DNA of 28,807 nt from CAZKEW01 sp964558915 (GTDB taxonomy: Bacteria > Acidobacteriota > Aminicenantia > Aminicenantales > UBA8522), in contig CAZLFV010000026.1 in NCBI GenBank assembly GCA_964558915.1, forward strand, positions 1 through 28,807, in the 5' to 3' direction. The notes under the pieces were generated by a model. That model saw nothing but the letters and a program-made list of their open reading frames with translations, did not search any database and had not been told where the DNA came from. Below are positions 14,976 to 23,696 of this stretch, piece by piece. Both the position numbers and the translations under genes were made by a program. Within the stretch, counting starts at the first letter, position 1; each line of letters begins with the position of its first letter.

Positions 14976-15758
14976 TTAGCCGGCCTGCTTGTCCTCCATA
15001 TTTCGTTCATAAATGATCCGCAGCCCTTCCAGCACGAGATGAGGCTCGTAATACTGGATCGCTTTGATCTCCGGAGTGACTTGAGTGGCAAACCCGCCGG
15101 TGGCCACAACCTTGCTGTTCTCTCCGAGCTCCTTCTTGATCTCAGCAATGATGTTATTGACCAAGCCGATGTATCCATAATAAAGCCCGGATTGCATGCT
15201 CGCCACCGTGGTCCGGCCGATGGCCTTTTTCGGCCGGACGATCTCAATCCGGGGAAGCTTGGCGGTCTTAAGGTAAAGCGCTTCAGCGGAAATTTGGACC
15301 CCCGGCGCAATGGCGCCCCCGAGGTAGGCCCCCTGCTCCGTCACCGCATCAAACGTGGTGGCCGTTCCAAAATCAACAATAATGCAGGGCCCCCCGTGCT
15401 TCTCAAAAGCCGCCACAGAAGCAGTAACCCGGTCGGCGCCCACCTCGAGCGGGGCCTCATAAAGGATCGGCATTCCGGTCCGAAGGCCCGGCCCCACGAC
15501 CAGGGCCTTGAGCCCGAAAACCTCCTGGCAGAGGCCTTGGAAGACTGGGGTCAGCGGAGGCACAACGCTCGAGATGATGGCTCCCCGGATGGCCGCAGCC
15601 TCAAGCCCGGAAGCCCGCAGGAGCTCGAGCAGCATGATCCCGTATTCATCGCTCGTCCTCTCTCTTTCGGACATGACCCTCCATTCCTTGAGTAGCTTCT
15701 TGCCCGAAAAAACCCCCATCGCTATGGTTGTATTCCCGATGTCCAAAGCGAATAGCAT
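14976..15758 (-). CDS. coaX: type III pantothenate kinase
   Basis: This 260-residue enzyme phosphorylates pantothenate, the first step of coenzyme A synthesis. ASKHA-fold motifs are present: DIGNT at residues 6-10, TSDEYG near 36, GADR at 107-110, VDFGTATTFD at 128-137, GGAIAPGV near 146 and ATGG near the end. I chose the ATG at 15758 because GGGAGGAG lies at a good distance upstream and the DxGNT motif must be close to the N-terminus. A start ten codons earlier lacks support. It follows birA by 30 bases, a pairing (birA-coaX) common in many bacteria. Confidence 0.94.
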   Translation of the reverse strand: MLFALDIGNTTIAMGVFSGKKLLKEWRVMSERERTSDEYGIMLLELLRASGLEAAAIRGAIISSVVPPLTPVFQGLCQEVFGLKALVVGPGLRTGMPILYEAPLEVGADRVTASVAAFEKHGGPCIIVDFGTATTFDAVTEQGAYLGGAIAPGVQISAEALYLKTAKLPRIEIVRPKKAIGRTTVASMQSGLYYGYIGLVNNIIAEIKKELGENSKVVATGGFATQVTPEIKAIQYYEPHLVLEGLRIIYERNMEDKQAG

Positions 15759-15788
15759 GGCTCTTTTCTCCTCCCTGTATGATAGCAC

Positions 15789-16547
15789 TTATCTCTTCCT
15801 GCCTCTATCGGAAAGACCCAGAATCTCCGCCGGAGAGAAGGACATCTCTCGCCCGTTTTTCTCCAGCCTCAACCGCCCGTGTGGGTCGATTCCGAGGAGC
15901 ACGCCGGAAACGGCCGCCCCCTCCTTCTCGACAATTACTATTTTTCCTATGGGAATAATAAAATAGGCCTCGTAGGCCCTGATGATTCTCTCGCCCTCTC
16001 CCTGGCGGAAAAGTTCGTACCAGCGGTCGAGTGCCGACCACAGGATGCGCTCGAGCTCGGACCGGTCCACCTCTGCTTTAAGGGCGAGACGGAGCGAAGT
16101 GGCCCTCCAGCGAAGGCCTTCGGGAAAATCGCTCCTCCTCTGGCTTACGTTCAAGCCCAGGCCCAAGATTACATATATGACCTCTTCCCCTAAAAATCCG
16201 CTCTCCGCGAGAATGCCGCCGAGCTTTTTCCTCCGCCAGACGATGTCGTTCGGCCACTTGAGATTCACCTCCAGACCGGTGGCGGCGCGGATGGCGTCGA
16301 CGCAGGCGACTCCAGCCATGAGAGGAAGAAGAGAGATGTCCTTCTGCTTCGGCCGCAAAATGATAGAGGCATAGAGTCCCTTCCGGCGCGGAGATTCCCA
16401 TGTCCGTCCTTTTGTTCCTCGCCCTCGTGTTTGCTCCTCGGCAATAATGACTGTCCCTTCTTCCGCGCCCTTCTCGGCAAACATCTTGGCCAAATCGTTC
16501 GTCGACGTCGACGTCTCAAAACTCTGGATGACGGCCCCGATATTCAT
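15789..16547 (-). CDS. birA: biotin--[acetyl-CoA-carboxylase] ligase (no DNA-binding domain)
   Basis: The 252-residue enzyme activates biotin as biotinyl-AMP and attaches it to the carrier domain of biotin-dependent carboxylases. Seen are STSTND near residue 12, the biotin/ATP loop GRGTKGRTW at 42-50 (GRGRxGRxW in most relatives), KWPNDI at 97-102, KLGGILAE near 108 and GLGLNV near 128, followed by a small C-terminal SH3-like domain. It lacks the N-terminal HTH of E. coli BirA, so it should not repress biotin genes. It lies 22 bases after valS. Confidence 0.93.
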   Translation of the reverse strand: MNIGAVIQSFETSTSTNDLAKMFAEKGAEEGTVIIAEEQTRGRGTKGRTWESPRRKGLYASIILRPKQKDISLLPLMAGVACVDAIRAATGLEVNLKWPNDIVWRRKKLGGILAESGFLGEEVIYVILGLGLNVSQRRSDFPEGLRWRATSLRLALKAEVDRSELERILWSALDRWYELFRQGEGERIIRAYEAYFIIPIGKIVIVEKEGAAVSGVLLGIDPHGRLRLEKNGREMSFSPAEILGLSDRGRKR

Positions 16548-16569
16548 AAAAAATGGCTTTGAGAAGCGG

Positions 16570-19209
16570 TTAGTGCTTTAAATGCTCCAGGCTCTTCTGA
16601 AGCTTTGCTTTCTTATCCCGAAGTCGCGCCACGCTCTTTCGCGCTTCCTCGATGACGGGTTGGGGCGCCTTATCAACGAAATCCTGGTTCTGAAGCCGGG
16701 TTTCGACCTTCTCCGTCTCGACCTGGATCTTCTTGATCTCTCTCTCCAATCTTAACATCTCGGCTTCGAGGTCAAACAGACCTTCGGGCGGGATCGCCAC
16801 TTCCCATCCTCCGGCGACTCCCTTCAGGAGCCCTTTCTCAGGAGGGAAATGGTCCCAGAGCCGGACTTCGGAGCTGTTGGCCAGGGTGAGGATATAGGTT
16901 TGGATTTCTGGCAGGAGCTCCTTTTCCCTTTCTCCGGGACTGCGCAGCCAAATCTTGATTTTCTGCCGGGGCGGGATTTTGTTCTCGGCCCTGATCGTCC
17001 TGACTTCAACCACGAGGTCTTGAAGGAGGCGCATCTCCTCTTCGGCTCGGTCGTTTCGCCAGGACGGCTGCGGTCTCGGAAACGAGGCCAGAGCCAAAGA
17101 CTTGCCCCGGCCAGGAAGGTGCTGCCAGATTTCCTCGGTGATATAAGGCATGAACGGGCTGAGGAGCCTGAGGATCTGGTCAAGGGCCTGAGCCAGCACC
17201 GCTTTGGTGGTTTTGTTCTCCGCTTTCAGGGTCGGCTTGGCCATTTCGATATACCAGTCGCAGAACTCATGCCAGGTAAAATGATAGAGTTTTTCAGCGG
17301 CATCATAGAATTTGTACTGCTCCAGTGCGGCCTCCAGGTCTGCGGTGATCCCAGAGAGCCGGCTGAGGATCCAGCGGTCGGCGAGAGTCAATTCATCGTC
17401 CTTGATCACGTGGCCCTTTTCGTCAAGGTTCATCAGGACAAAGCGCGAAGCGTTCCAGATCTTGTTGGCGAAGGCCCTGTAGCCCATCATCCGTTCCTCG
17501 GAAAGCGACAGGTCCATGCCGGGAATGGCCAGTGCCGCCATGGTGAAGCGAAGAGCGTCGGTTCCGTATTTCTCGATCATCTCCAGCGGGTCGATGATGT
17601 TCCCTTCGGACTTGCTCATCTTGCGCCGACGGAAGTCCCGGACCAGCCCGTTGATGAAAACATGGCGGAAGGGGATCCGGCCGGTAAACTTCAGGCCCAT
17701 CATGATCATCCGGGCCACCCAGAAAAAGATGATATCAAAGGCCGTTGCCATGAGGTCGGTCGGGTAGAACATCTCCAGGTCCGCGGTCTTCTCCGGCCAG
17801 CCCATTGTGGCGAAGGGCCAGAGGGCCGAGCTGAACCACGTATCCAGGACATCCTCATCCTGAGCGAGTTTGTCGCTCTGGCATTGCGGGCACTTCTTCG
17901 GGTTCTCCATCGCCACGACGAGCTCTCCGCAGTCCCGACAGTACCAGGCAGGGATCCGGTGCCCCCACCAGAGCTGCCGCGAGATGCACCAATCGTGGAT
18001 CTTGTACATCCATTCAAAGTAGCTCTTGGCCCAGTTCGGCGGGATGAACTCGATCGTCCCGTCCTCGACCACACGGATGGCGTCTTTGGCCAGGGGTTCC
18101 ATTTTGATAAACCACTGCCAGCTCAGATGGGGCTCGATGACCGTCTTGCAGCGGTAACAGTGGCCGACCATGTGTTTATACTCTTCGACTTTGACCAGCA
18201 GCCCCGACTCTTCGAGCCGCTTGAGGACTTTTTTGCGGCACTCGAACCTGTCCAGGCCTTTGAACTCTGCCCCGGCGGCTTCAGTCATCTTCCCCGAGCC
18301 GTCAATCACGATGACCTGCTCGAGGTGATGCTCTTTGCCAAGCTCGAAGTCCACCGGGTCATGCGCCGGAGTCACCTTGACGGCGCCGGTCCCGAACTCT
18401 CTCTCGACTCGGTGGTCTGTAATCACCGGAATTTCACGGTTCGTCAACGGCAACAGGAGTTTTTTTCCGTGCATTTTCCTGTAGCGTTCGTCTTCCGGAT
18501 GGACCGCCACGGCCGTGTCACCCAGCATTGTTTCCGGCCTGGTGGTCGCGACGACGATTCCGGCCTCACTTTCAACAAACGGATAGCGGATGAAATAGAG
18601 CTTGCCCTCAAGCTCCCGGTGCTCGATTTCGATATCGGAAAGAACGGTGTTGCAACGAGGACAGCGATTGACGAGATAATAATCCCGGTAGATCAGGCCT
18701 TCGTTATAAAGGCTGACAAAAACCTGCCGCACCGCCAGGGAAAACCCCTCGTCCATGGTGAACCGCTCGCGCGTCCAATCGAGCGACGCGCCGAGCTTTT
18801 TCAGCTGGCCGGTAATGATCCCGCCGTATTTCCGCTTCCAGTCCCAGGCGATTTTCAGGAACTCCTCCCGGCCCAACTTCTCCCGGGTGAGCCCTTTTTC
18901 AGCCAGGCTCTGCTCGATCACGTTGTGAACGGCAATAGAAGCGTGGTCCGTGCCAGGAAGCCAGAGAACGTTATATCCCTGCATCCTGCGCCAGCGGGCG
19001 ATGATGTCCGGCAGGGTGAAACAGAGAGCGTGTCCCATATGAAGAGAGCCCGTCACATTGGGAGGCGGAAGGACCATGGAAAATTTCTGTTTCGCCGAAG
19101 GGACTTCAGGAGTGAATATGTTCTCCGAGATCCAGAACCTGGACCATTTCTCCTCGACTTGCTTGGGGTCGTAGGATTTATCGAGGATCTTCTTCTCTTT
19201 TATGGGCAA
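16570..19209 (-). CDS. valS: valyl-tRNA synthetase
   Basis: The 879-residue class I synthetase charges tRNA-Val. The HIGH motif reads HMGH at 57-60 within PPPNVTGSLHMGHAL, and KMSKS is near residue 530. The editing domain contains TTRPETMLGDTAVAVHPED. Three Cys-pair zinc-type elements are visible (CPRC, CYRC, and CRDC with CPQC). The C-terminus ends in the typical ValS coiled-coil arm (DLEAEMLRLEREIKKIQ onward). The start is TTG at 19209, with AGAGGG upstream; no closer in-frame ATG gives a complete N-terminus. It lies 23 bases after the receiver gene. Confidence 0.96.
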   Translation of the reverse strand: MPIKEKKILDKSYDPKQVEEKWSRFWISENIFTPEVPSAKQKFSMVLPPPNVTGSLHMGHALCFTLPDIIARWRRMQGYNVLWLPGTDHASIAVHNVIEQSLAEKGLTREKLGREEFLKIAWDWKRKYGGIITGQLKKLGASLDWTRERFTMDEGFSLAVRQVFVSLYNEGLIYRDYYLVNRCPRCNTVLSDIEIEHRELEGKLYFIRYPFVESEAGIVVATTRPETMLGDTAVAVHPEDERYRKMHGKKLLLPLTNREIPVITDHRVEREFGTGAVKVTPAHDPVDFELGKEHHLEQVIVIDGSGKMTEAAGAEFKGLDRFECRKKVLKRLEESGLLVKVEEYKHMVGHCYRCKTVIEPHLSWQWFIKMEPLAKDAIRVVEDGTIEFIPPNWAKSYFEWMYKIHDWCISRQLWWGHRIPAWYCRDCGELVVAMENPKKCPQCQSDKLAQDEDVLDTWFSSALWPFATMGWPEKTADLEMFYPTDLMATAFDIIFFWVARMIMMGLKFTGRIPFRHVFINGLVRDFRRRKMSKSEGNIIDPLEMIEKYGTDALRFTMAALAIPGMDLSLSEERMMGYRAFANKIWNASRFVLMNLDEKGHVIKDDELTLADRWILSRLSGITADLEAALEQYKFYDAAEKLYHFTWHEFCDWYIEMAKPTLKAENKTTKAVLAQALDQILRLLSPFMPYITEEIWQHLPGRGKSLALASFPRPQPSWRNDRAEEEMRLLQDLVVEVRTIRAENKIPPRQKIKIWLRSPGEREKELLPEIQTYILTLANSSEVRLWDHFPPEKGLLKGVAGGWEVAIPPEGLFDLEAEMLRLEREIKKIQVETEKVETRLQNQDFVDKAPQPVIEEARKSVARLRDKKAKLQKSLEHLKH

Positions 19210-19232
19210 TCTTATCCCTCTGTTCTTTCGTT

Positions 19233-19859
19233 CTAGGGCGACTTTTTGGGCACTTTGTCTAGCCAGTCTTTCAGCTCCGCCCGCAAAGATGCCTTGAGCC
19301 TCTTTTCCAGCTCCCTTTCAACGGCCAGGATTTCTTCCCGCATGATCTGCTTGATTTTTTCCTCGAGTTCATCCTCGGACCGAGATGCAGAAGAGGGAGG
19401 ATGAAAGCCCGGCTCTTCAAAAAGGGGGAGCGTCGACGCGCCCGGATTGTCCTCAAGAAGCGACTCTTCAGGCAGCGAGTGCGGCCCCTTCTTTTTGTCA
19501 ATGACATCCCTAACCACCCGCGCCAATTCCTCCGAATCAAAGGGCTTCTGGACGATTCCATCGCATTCGACGCGGCTCATCCTATCGGCATCGAGAGGCT
19601 CAAAGGCGTTCTTGAGGAGAATGAGCGCGGTCTTCTTGAAATCCTCCCGGCTCCTCAAATAATGGCCGATCTCGTAGCCGTCTTTGGAAGGAAGGGCTAG
19701 GCTGAGAAGGACGGCATCCGGGTTGATCCGTCCGATGGATTCAAGAACTTGTTGTCCATCCTCGAGCGGATAGATTTCGAAATCCGGCCCGGAAAAAGCC
19801 ATCTGGACAACTTTCTGGACCGAAGGGGAACTATCGGCGACAACAAGTTTGTAAGCCAT
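19233..19859 (-). CDS. receiver-fold protein lacking the phospho-acceptor aspartate
   Basis: The 208-residue protein has an N-terminal CheY-like receiver (1-125) and a C-terminal helical tail (about 157-205) rich in Glu, Lys and Leu. Key receiver residues have changed: the acidic pair reads AD (8-9), the phospho-acceptor position in LLSLALPSKDG is Ser53, and the conserved Thr/Ser is Lys83; only the Lys of QKPF (K105) remains. VADSSPSVQKVVQMAFS and NAFEPLD place it in a receiver family whose usual members keep the Asp. It resembles pseudo-receivers such as FrzS and AglZ in layout. The ATG at 19859 is chosen because the GTG 15 codons upstream adjoins and partly overlaps the -10 region. Confidence 0.82.
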   Translation of the reverse strand: MAYKLVVADSSPSVQKVVQMAFSGPDFEIYPLEDGQQVLESIGRINPDAVLLSLALPSKDGYEIGHYLRSREDFKKTALILLKNAFEPLDADRMSRVECDGIVQKPFDSEELARVVRDVIDKKKGPHSLPEESLLEDNPGASTLPLFEEPGFHPPSSASRSEDELEEKIKQIMREEILAVERELEKRLKASLRAELKDWLDKVPKKSP

Positions 19860-19895
19860 TTCACGCTTCAAAAAAACCAAAAAAATACCCTTTCT

Positions 19896-19924
19896 AATTA
19901 ACACTTTTCCGTCAGCTCTGTCAA
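19896..19924 (-). promoter_or_regulatory. promoter of the receiver-valS-birA-coaX-rnr operon
   Basis: On the minus strand, a consensus -35 TTGACA (19919-19924) is followed after 17 bases by TTAATT (19896-19901). The start would be near 19889, giving a leader of about 30 bases rich in T before the ATG at 19859. Confidence 0.55.
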
Positions 19925-19952
19925 CGACGGGGGTTCATTGTAAGGAACTTGG

Positions 19953-20203
19953 TTTCCGTGATGCTGAGCCGGTGGTTTAGAAAGGGTGACAAGGCCGGGG
20001 GCCCCCGGGGGATGGGGCGAGGGATGATGTGGTGAGAAGTCCGTATGAGCGACGAGCGAGCACGGTTCCTCGGAGAGGAGAGCGAGGAGTGAATCGAGCA
20101 AGATTTCCTCGCTGGGGAAATCGCAGCGTGACTTCGAGCCACATCTCCTGAGCCTCGTCGGGGGGAAGCCGTGGCAGGCCCCTATTCCAGAACAAAATGA
20201 TCA
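19953..20203 (+). repeat. structured dispersed repeat, copy 2 (short loop)
   Basis: The copy begins with TTTCCGTGAT (19953-19962) and keeps most of the nested arms, including GATGTGG and GAAGTC with their partners GACTTC and CCACATC. The hairpin array is missing; instead GATTTCC closes on GGAAATC around a six-base loop. The right terminal repeat is cut at ATGATCA (20197-20203), exactly where the dnaE stop codon lies on the other strand. The inner stem CAAGGC (19990-19995) with GCCGTG (20168-20173) shows base changes on both sides relative to copy 1. Confidence 0.8.
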
Positions 20204-23200
20204 ATATTCGATCAACACGGAGTTCTCGCCCAGGAGCCTCTCCACGCTGCGGCTAAGGTCCTCGCTCACAACGACTCCCCTGACTTCGAGGGATTGGGCG
20301 ATGACCCGGTAGGCCTGCGGCGTCTCGAGCTCGAAGAAAACAGGACATTGCCCCGGGTTCTTTTCCAGGAGCTCTTTCAATTCCTCGACGACCGACTGTT
20401 CCAGACCGGGAAGGAAAATCCTGAGGATGATTCTTTTGGCCTGTTTCTGAAAGGCGTCTTGAAGCGGCATGGCCTCGACCAGGCTGACCCGCCGATTGTC
20501 CCCCTCGCCCATAAACCGGCCCTTGACCCAGACCAAGTTTCCTTCCCTCAAGACCTCATAATATTTTTTATAGCATTCTGGGAAAGCCACGACATCGATC
20601 CGGCCGCTCAGGTCTTCCAGGACGAAGGTGACAAACCGTTCGTCCTTCCTCGTCTTCAAGGACTTCAAGGAAGCGATCACTCCGGCAACACGGATCTCGC
20701 TGTTGAAATCCTTTTCCTCATCCAGCCGGTTGAGCGAATGAGAGGTCAACTTCTGGAGGCGTTTTTCGAATTGGGCCAGGGGATGGCCGGTAATATAAAA
20801 TCCCAAGGCATCTTTCTCATAAGAGAGGAAAAGGGACTCATCCCACTCCCGCATTCCTTTGACCTCGGCTGGTATGTCGGGCGGCTCCGCTTGACTGCCG
20901 CCAAAAAGAAGGCTCTGCGGAGTCAGGTTCATTTTTTGAATCCTGTGGCTGTATTCAATCATGCTGTCGATGAGATGGAAGCATTGGGATCGCCGCCAGC
21001 CCAGAGAATCAAAGGCGCCGGCCTTGATCAAACTCTCGAGCACCTTCTTGTTGACAATTCTCGGGTCCGCCCCGGCCACAACCTCGAAAGGATTCTCGAA
21101 CTTGCCGCGCTTGGCCCTGACCCGGAGAATCTCGCGGACGGCCGACTCCCCGACATTTTTGACGGCCGCCAGGCCGAACCGGACGTCGCCGTTCACCACC
21201 GTAAAATTGAAATCGCTCTCCTTGACATCCGGAGGAAGAACTCGGATTCCCATCTCATGGCACTCGCTGATATATTTGACGACCTGCGGAGTCGCCCCCC
21301 GCTCCGCCTCTGAAGTTAGCAGGGCGGCCATGAAATGGGCCGGATAATGAGCCTTCAGGTAAGCGGTCTGGTAGGCCAGATAGGCATAAGCGGCGCTATG
21401 GGATTTATTGAACCCGTATTCGGCAAAATGCTTGATCTGCTCGAAAATTTCAGTGGCCTTCGAGTGGGTAATCCCTTTCTTTTTAGCTCCCTGGACAAAC
21501 CTCTGCTTCTGAGCCTTCATGATGCTGGTGACCTTTTTGCCCATGGCTTTGCGCAACATATCGGCTTCGGCCAGGGAAAAACCGGCCAGCTCGGTGGCAA
21601 TCTTCATGACCTGCTCTTGATAGACGATGATGCCTCGCGTTTCCTTGAGGATAGGCTCCAGCTCCGGAAACTTATAGTCGGCCATCTCGGGATGGTTCTT
21701 GCGCTTGACGAATTCATTGGTCATGCCGCTCTTAAGGGGTCCCGGCCGGTAGAGGGCATTCAGGGCGATGAGGTCGCGGAATTCTTCCGGCTTGAAATTG
21801 CGCAGCAGCTCCTTCATCCCAGGACTTTCGAACTGAAAGACGCCGTCAGTATTGCCCGCCTGGAAAAGCGCAAAAGTGGCCTTATCATCAAGCGGGACTC
21901 GTCTCACGTCGATGTGTTCTCCCTGAGTTTTTTGGACAAGCTCCGCCGTATCCTGGATAACAGTCAGGTTCCGCAGCCCGAGCAGGTCCATCTTGAGCAA
22001 GCCGATGGATTCAATGTCTCCCATGGCCAACTGAGTCGTGATTTCACCCTTGACAGACTGGTAGAGCGGCATGAACTCCACGAGCGGCTTGGGCGTGATG
22101 ACGACCCCGGCGGCATGGATGGAGGGATGGCGCACCTGACCCTCGAGCTTCTGGGCGATGGCGAGAAGGTGGGCGATCTTGGCGTTCTTATCTCGCAGCT
22201 CTCGCAGCTGGGGGACTTTTTCCAGCGCGCCAGCGATCGTGGATTCCGGCCCGACAGGCGGGATCATTTTGGCAATCTTGTCCACTTCGGGAAGGGGGAC
22301 CTCAAGCACGCGGCCGACGTCCCGTATGGCAGCTCGGGCGGCCATGGTTCCGAAGGTGATGATCTGAGAAACGTTGTCCTGGCCGTATTTTTGAGTCACG
22401 TAGTCGATGACTTCCCCCCGGCGTCTCCCGCAGAAATCGATGTCGATATCCGGTAGGCTGATCCGCTCTGGGTTTAAGAATCTCTCAAAAAGAAGGTCGT
22501 ACTCCAGCGGGTCGATATCTGTGATCCCGAGGCAGTAGGCCAGAAAGCTCCCCGCCGCAGACCCCCGGCCCGGCCCGACAGGGATGTTTTTCTCCTTGGC
22601 CATCCGGATGAGGTCCCAGACAATCAGAAAATATCCCTCAAACCCCATCTTGTTGACGAGCTTGAGCTCCCGCTCCAGCCTCTCCTCATAATCTTCCGGG
22701 GAATGGGCGAGCTCCCCTTTTTCCCATCTCTCCTTCAAGGTCTCCCGCCGCATCTCAAACCCCTCCCTGGCCACCCTGGCCAGGTAATCCTCAAGGGAGG
22801 TCTCGTCGGGAGGTTTGAAATGGGGCAGGAAGTGGTGTCCTGAGGGAAAATCAAAATTGCATTGGGAGGCGATGTGAGTTGTATTCTGGATGGCATCAGG
22901 AATATCCTTGAACAGGTCGGCCATCTCCTCGCCAGACTTGAAATAGAACTCTGCAGAGCTAAAGCGGATCCGGTCCTGGTCGCTGACTTTTTTGTTGGTC
23001 TGGATGCAGAGAAGGACATCGTGGCTTTCGGCATCATCTTTCGCGAGATAATGCACGTCGTTGGTCGCGACCAGCGGAAGGCTGAGACTCCGGCCCAGCT
23101 CGACAAGCCGGGGGTTGACGGCTTTCTGCTGGGCTAGGCCGTGGTCCTGGAGCTCGAGATAGAAATTTTCCGCCCCGAAATAGGATTCATACTCGAGAGC

Positions 23201-23680
23201 AGCTTTCCTCGCCGCCTCCTCCATCTCCTTCTCCAGATAGTAGGAAACTTCGCCTTTCAGGCAACTCGAAAGCCCGACCAGGCCCTCGGCGTGGCTCGAC
23301 AAAAGCTCCTTGTCGATCCTGGGACGGTAATAGAAGCCCTCCAAATACGCCTTGCTCAGCAGGAAGCAGAGATTCTTGTAGCCCTTGTCATTTTTCACGA
23401 GCAGCAACAAATGGAAATGGTGCGGGTCGCGGCTGTCGGAATTCTTGTCCAGCCGGCTCTTAGGCGCCAGGTAGACTTCGCAGCCGAGGATGGGCTTGAT
23501 CTCCCGGGCTTTGGCCTGCCTGAAAAACGTCACGGCGCCGAAGATATTCCCGTGGTCGGTCAGGGCAACAGCCGGCATCTTGTTCTGGTAGGCCGCCTCG
23601 ACAAGGTCGGCGGTCTTTAGCGCGCCGTCCAGGATGCTGAACTCGGAATGATTGTGAAGATGAATAAACGAATGCTCCAT
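20201..23680 (-). CDS. dnaE: DNA polymerase III alpha subunit
   Basis: The 1159-residue protein is the replicative polymerase, of the standard DnaE1 length. It begins with a PHP domain in which metal-site motifs are intact (HLHNHSEFS, LTDHGN, NDVHYL), so zinc-dependent proofreading is possible. The polymerase core has catalytic PDIDIDF near 408-413 and KMDLLGLRN near 563, then YGFNKSHSAAYAYLAYQTAY near 760. A C-terminal OB-fold (EIRVAGVIASLKS onward, about 1000-1045) follows. It starts 16 bases after guaA, with an AGGA-type ribosome-binding site, so the two are probably co-transcribed. Its stop codon coincides with the edge of repeat copy 2. Confidence 0.97.
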   Translation of the reverse strand: MEHSFIHLHNHSEFSILDGALKTADLVEAAYQNKMPAVALTDHGNIFGAVTFFRQAKAREIKPILGCEVYLAPKSRLDKNSDSRDPHHFHLLLLVKNDKGYKNLCFLLSKAYLEGFYYRPRIDKELLSSHAEGLVGLSSCLKGEVSYYLEKEMEEAARKAALEYESYFGAENFYLELQDHGLAQQKAVNPRLVELGRSLSLPLVATNDVHYLAKDDAESHDVLLCIQTNKKVSDQDRIRFSSAEFYFKSGEEMADLFKDIPDAIQNTTHIASQCNFDFPSGHHFLPHFKPPDETSLEDYLARVAREGFEMRRETLKERWEKGELAHSPEDYEERLERELKLVNKMGFEGYFLIVWDLIRMAKEKNIPVGPGRGSAAGSFLAYCLGITDIDPLEYDLLFERFLNPERISLPDIDIDFCGRRRGEVIDYVTQKYGQDNVSQIITFGTMAARAAIRDVGRVLEVPLPEVDKIAKMIPPVGPESTIAGALEKVPQLRELRDKNAKIAHLLAIAQKLEGQVRHPSIHAAGVVITPKPLVEFMPLYQSVKGEITTQLAMGDIESIGLLKMDLLGLRNLTVIQDTAELVQKTQGEHIDVRRVPLDDKATFALFQAGNTDGVFQFESPGMKELLRNFKPEEFRDLIALNALYRPGPLKSGMTNEFVKRKNHPEMADYKFPELEPILKETRGIIVYQEQVMKIATELAGFSLAEADMLRKAMGKKVTSIMKAQKQRFVQGAKKKGITHSKATEIFEQIKHFAEYGFNKSHSAAYAYLAYQTAYLKAHYPAHFMAALLTSEAERGATPQVVKYISECHEMGIRVLPPDVKESDFNFTVVNGDVRFGLAAVKNVGESAVREILRVRAKRGKFENPFEVVAGADPRIVNKKVLESLIKAGAFDSLGWRRSQCFHLIDSMIEYSHRIQKMNLTPQSLLFGGSQAEPPDIPAEVKGMREWDESLFLSYEKDALGFYITGHPLAQFEKRLQKLTSHSLNRLDEEKDFNSEIRVAGVIASLKSLKTRKDERFVTFVLEDLSGRIDVVAFPECYKKYYEVLREGNLVWVKGRFMGEGDNRRVSLVEAMPLQDAFQKQAKRIILRIFLPGLEQSVVEELKELLEKNPGQCPVFFELETPQAYRVIAQSLEVRGVVVSEDLSRSVERLLGENSVLIEY

Positions 23681-23696
23681 AACTATGTACTCGTCC

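Noticed and set aside
14268..15695. A 475-codon open frame opposite the unknown gene and coaX, and similar long frames opposite dnaE (20294-21313, 21335-22456)
   Set aside because: They are antisense shadows of well-supported genes, with no domain motifs or ribosome-binding sites.
16849..19236. A 795-codon open frame on the strand opposite valS
   Set aside because: It lies fully antisense to a gene with all ValS motifs. Its composition is what the GC-rich codon use of valS produces, and it has no recognisable domains.
19860..19904. Start of the receiver protein at GTG 19904
   Set aside because: This codon lies next to the predicted -10 and upstream of the likely transcription start; the receiver domain begins right after the ATG at 19859.
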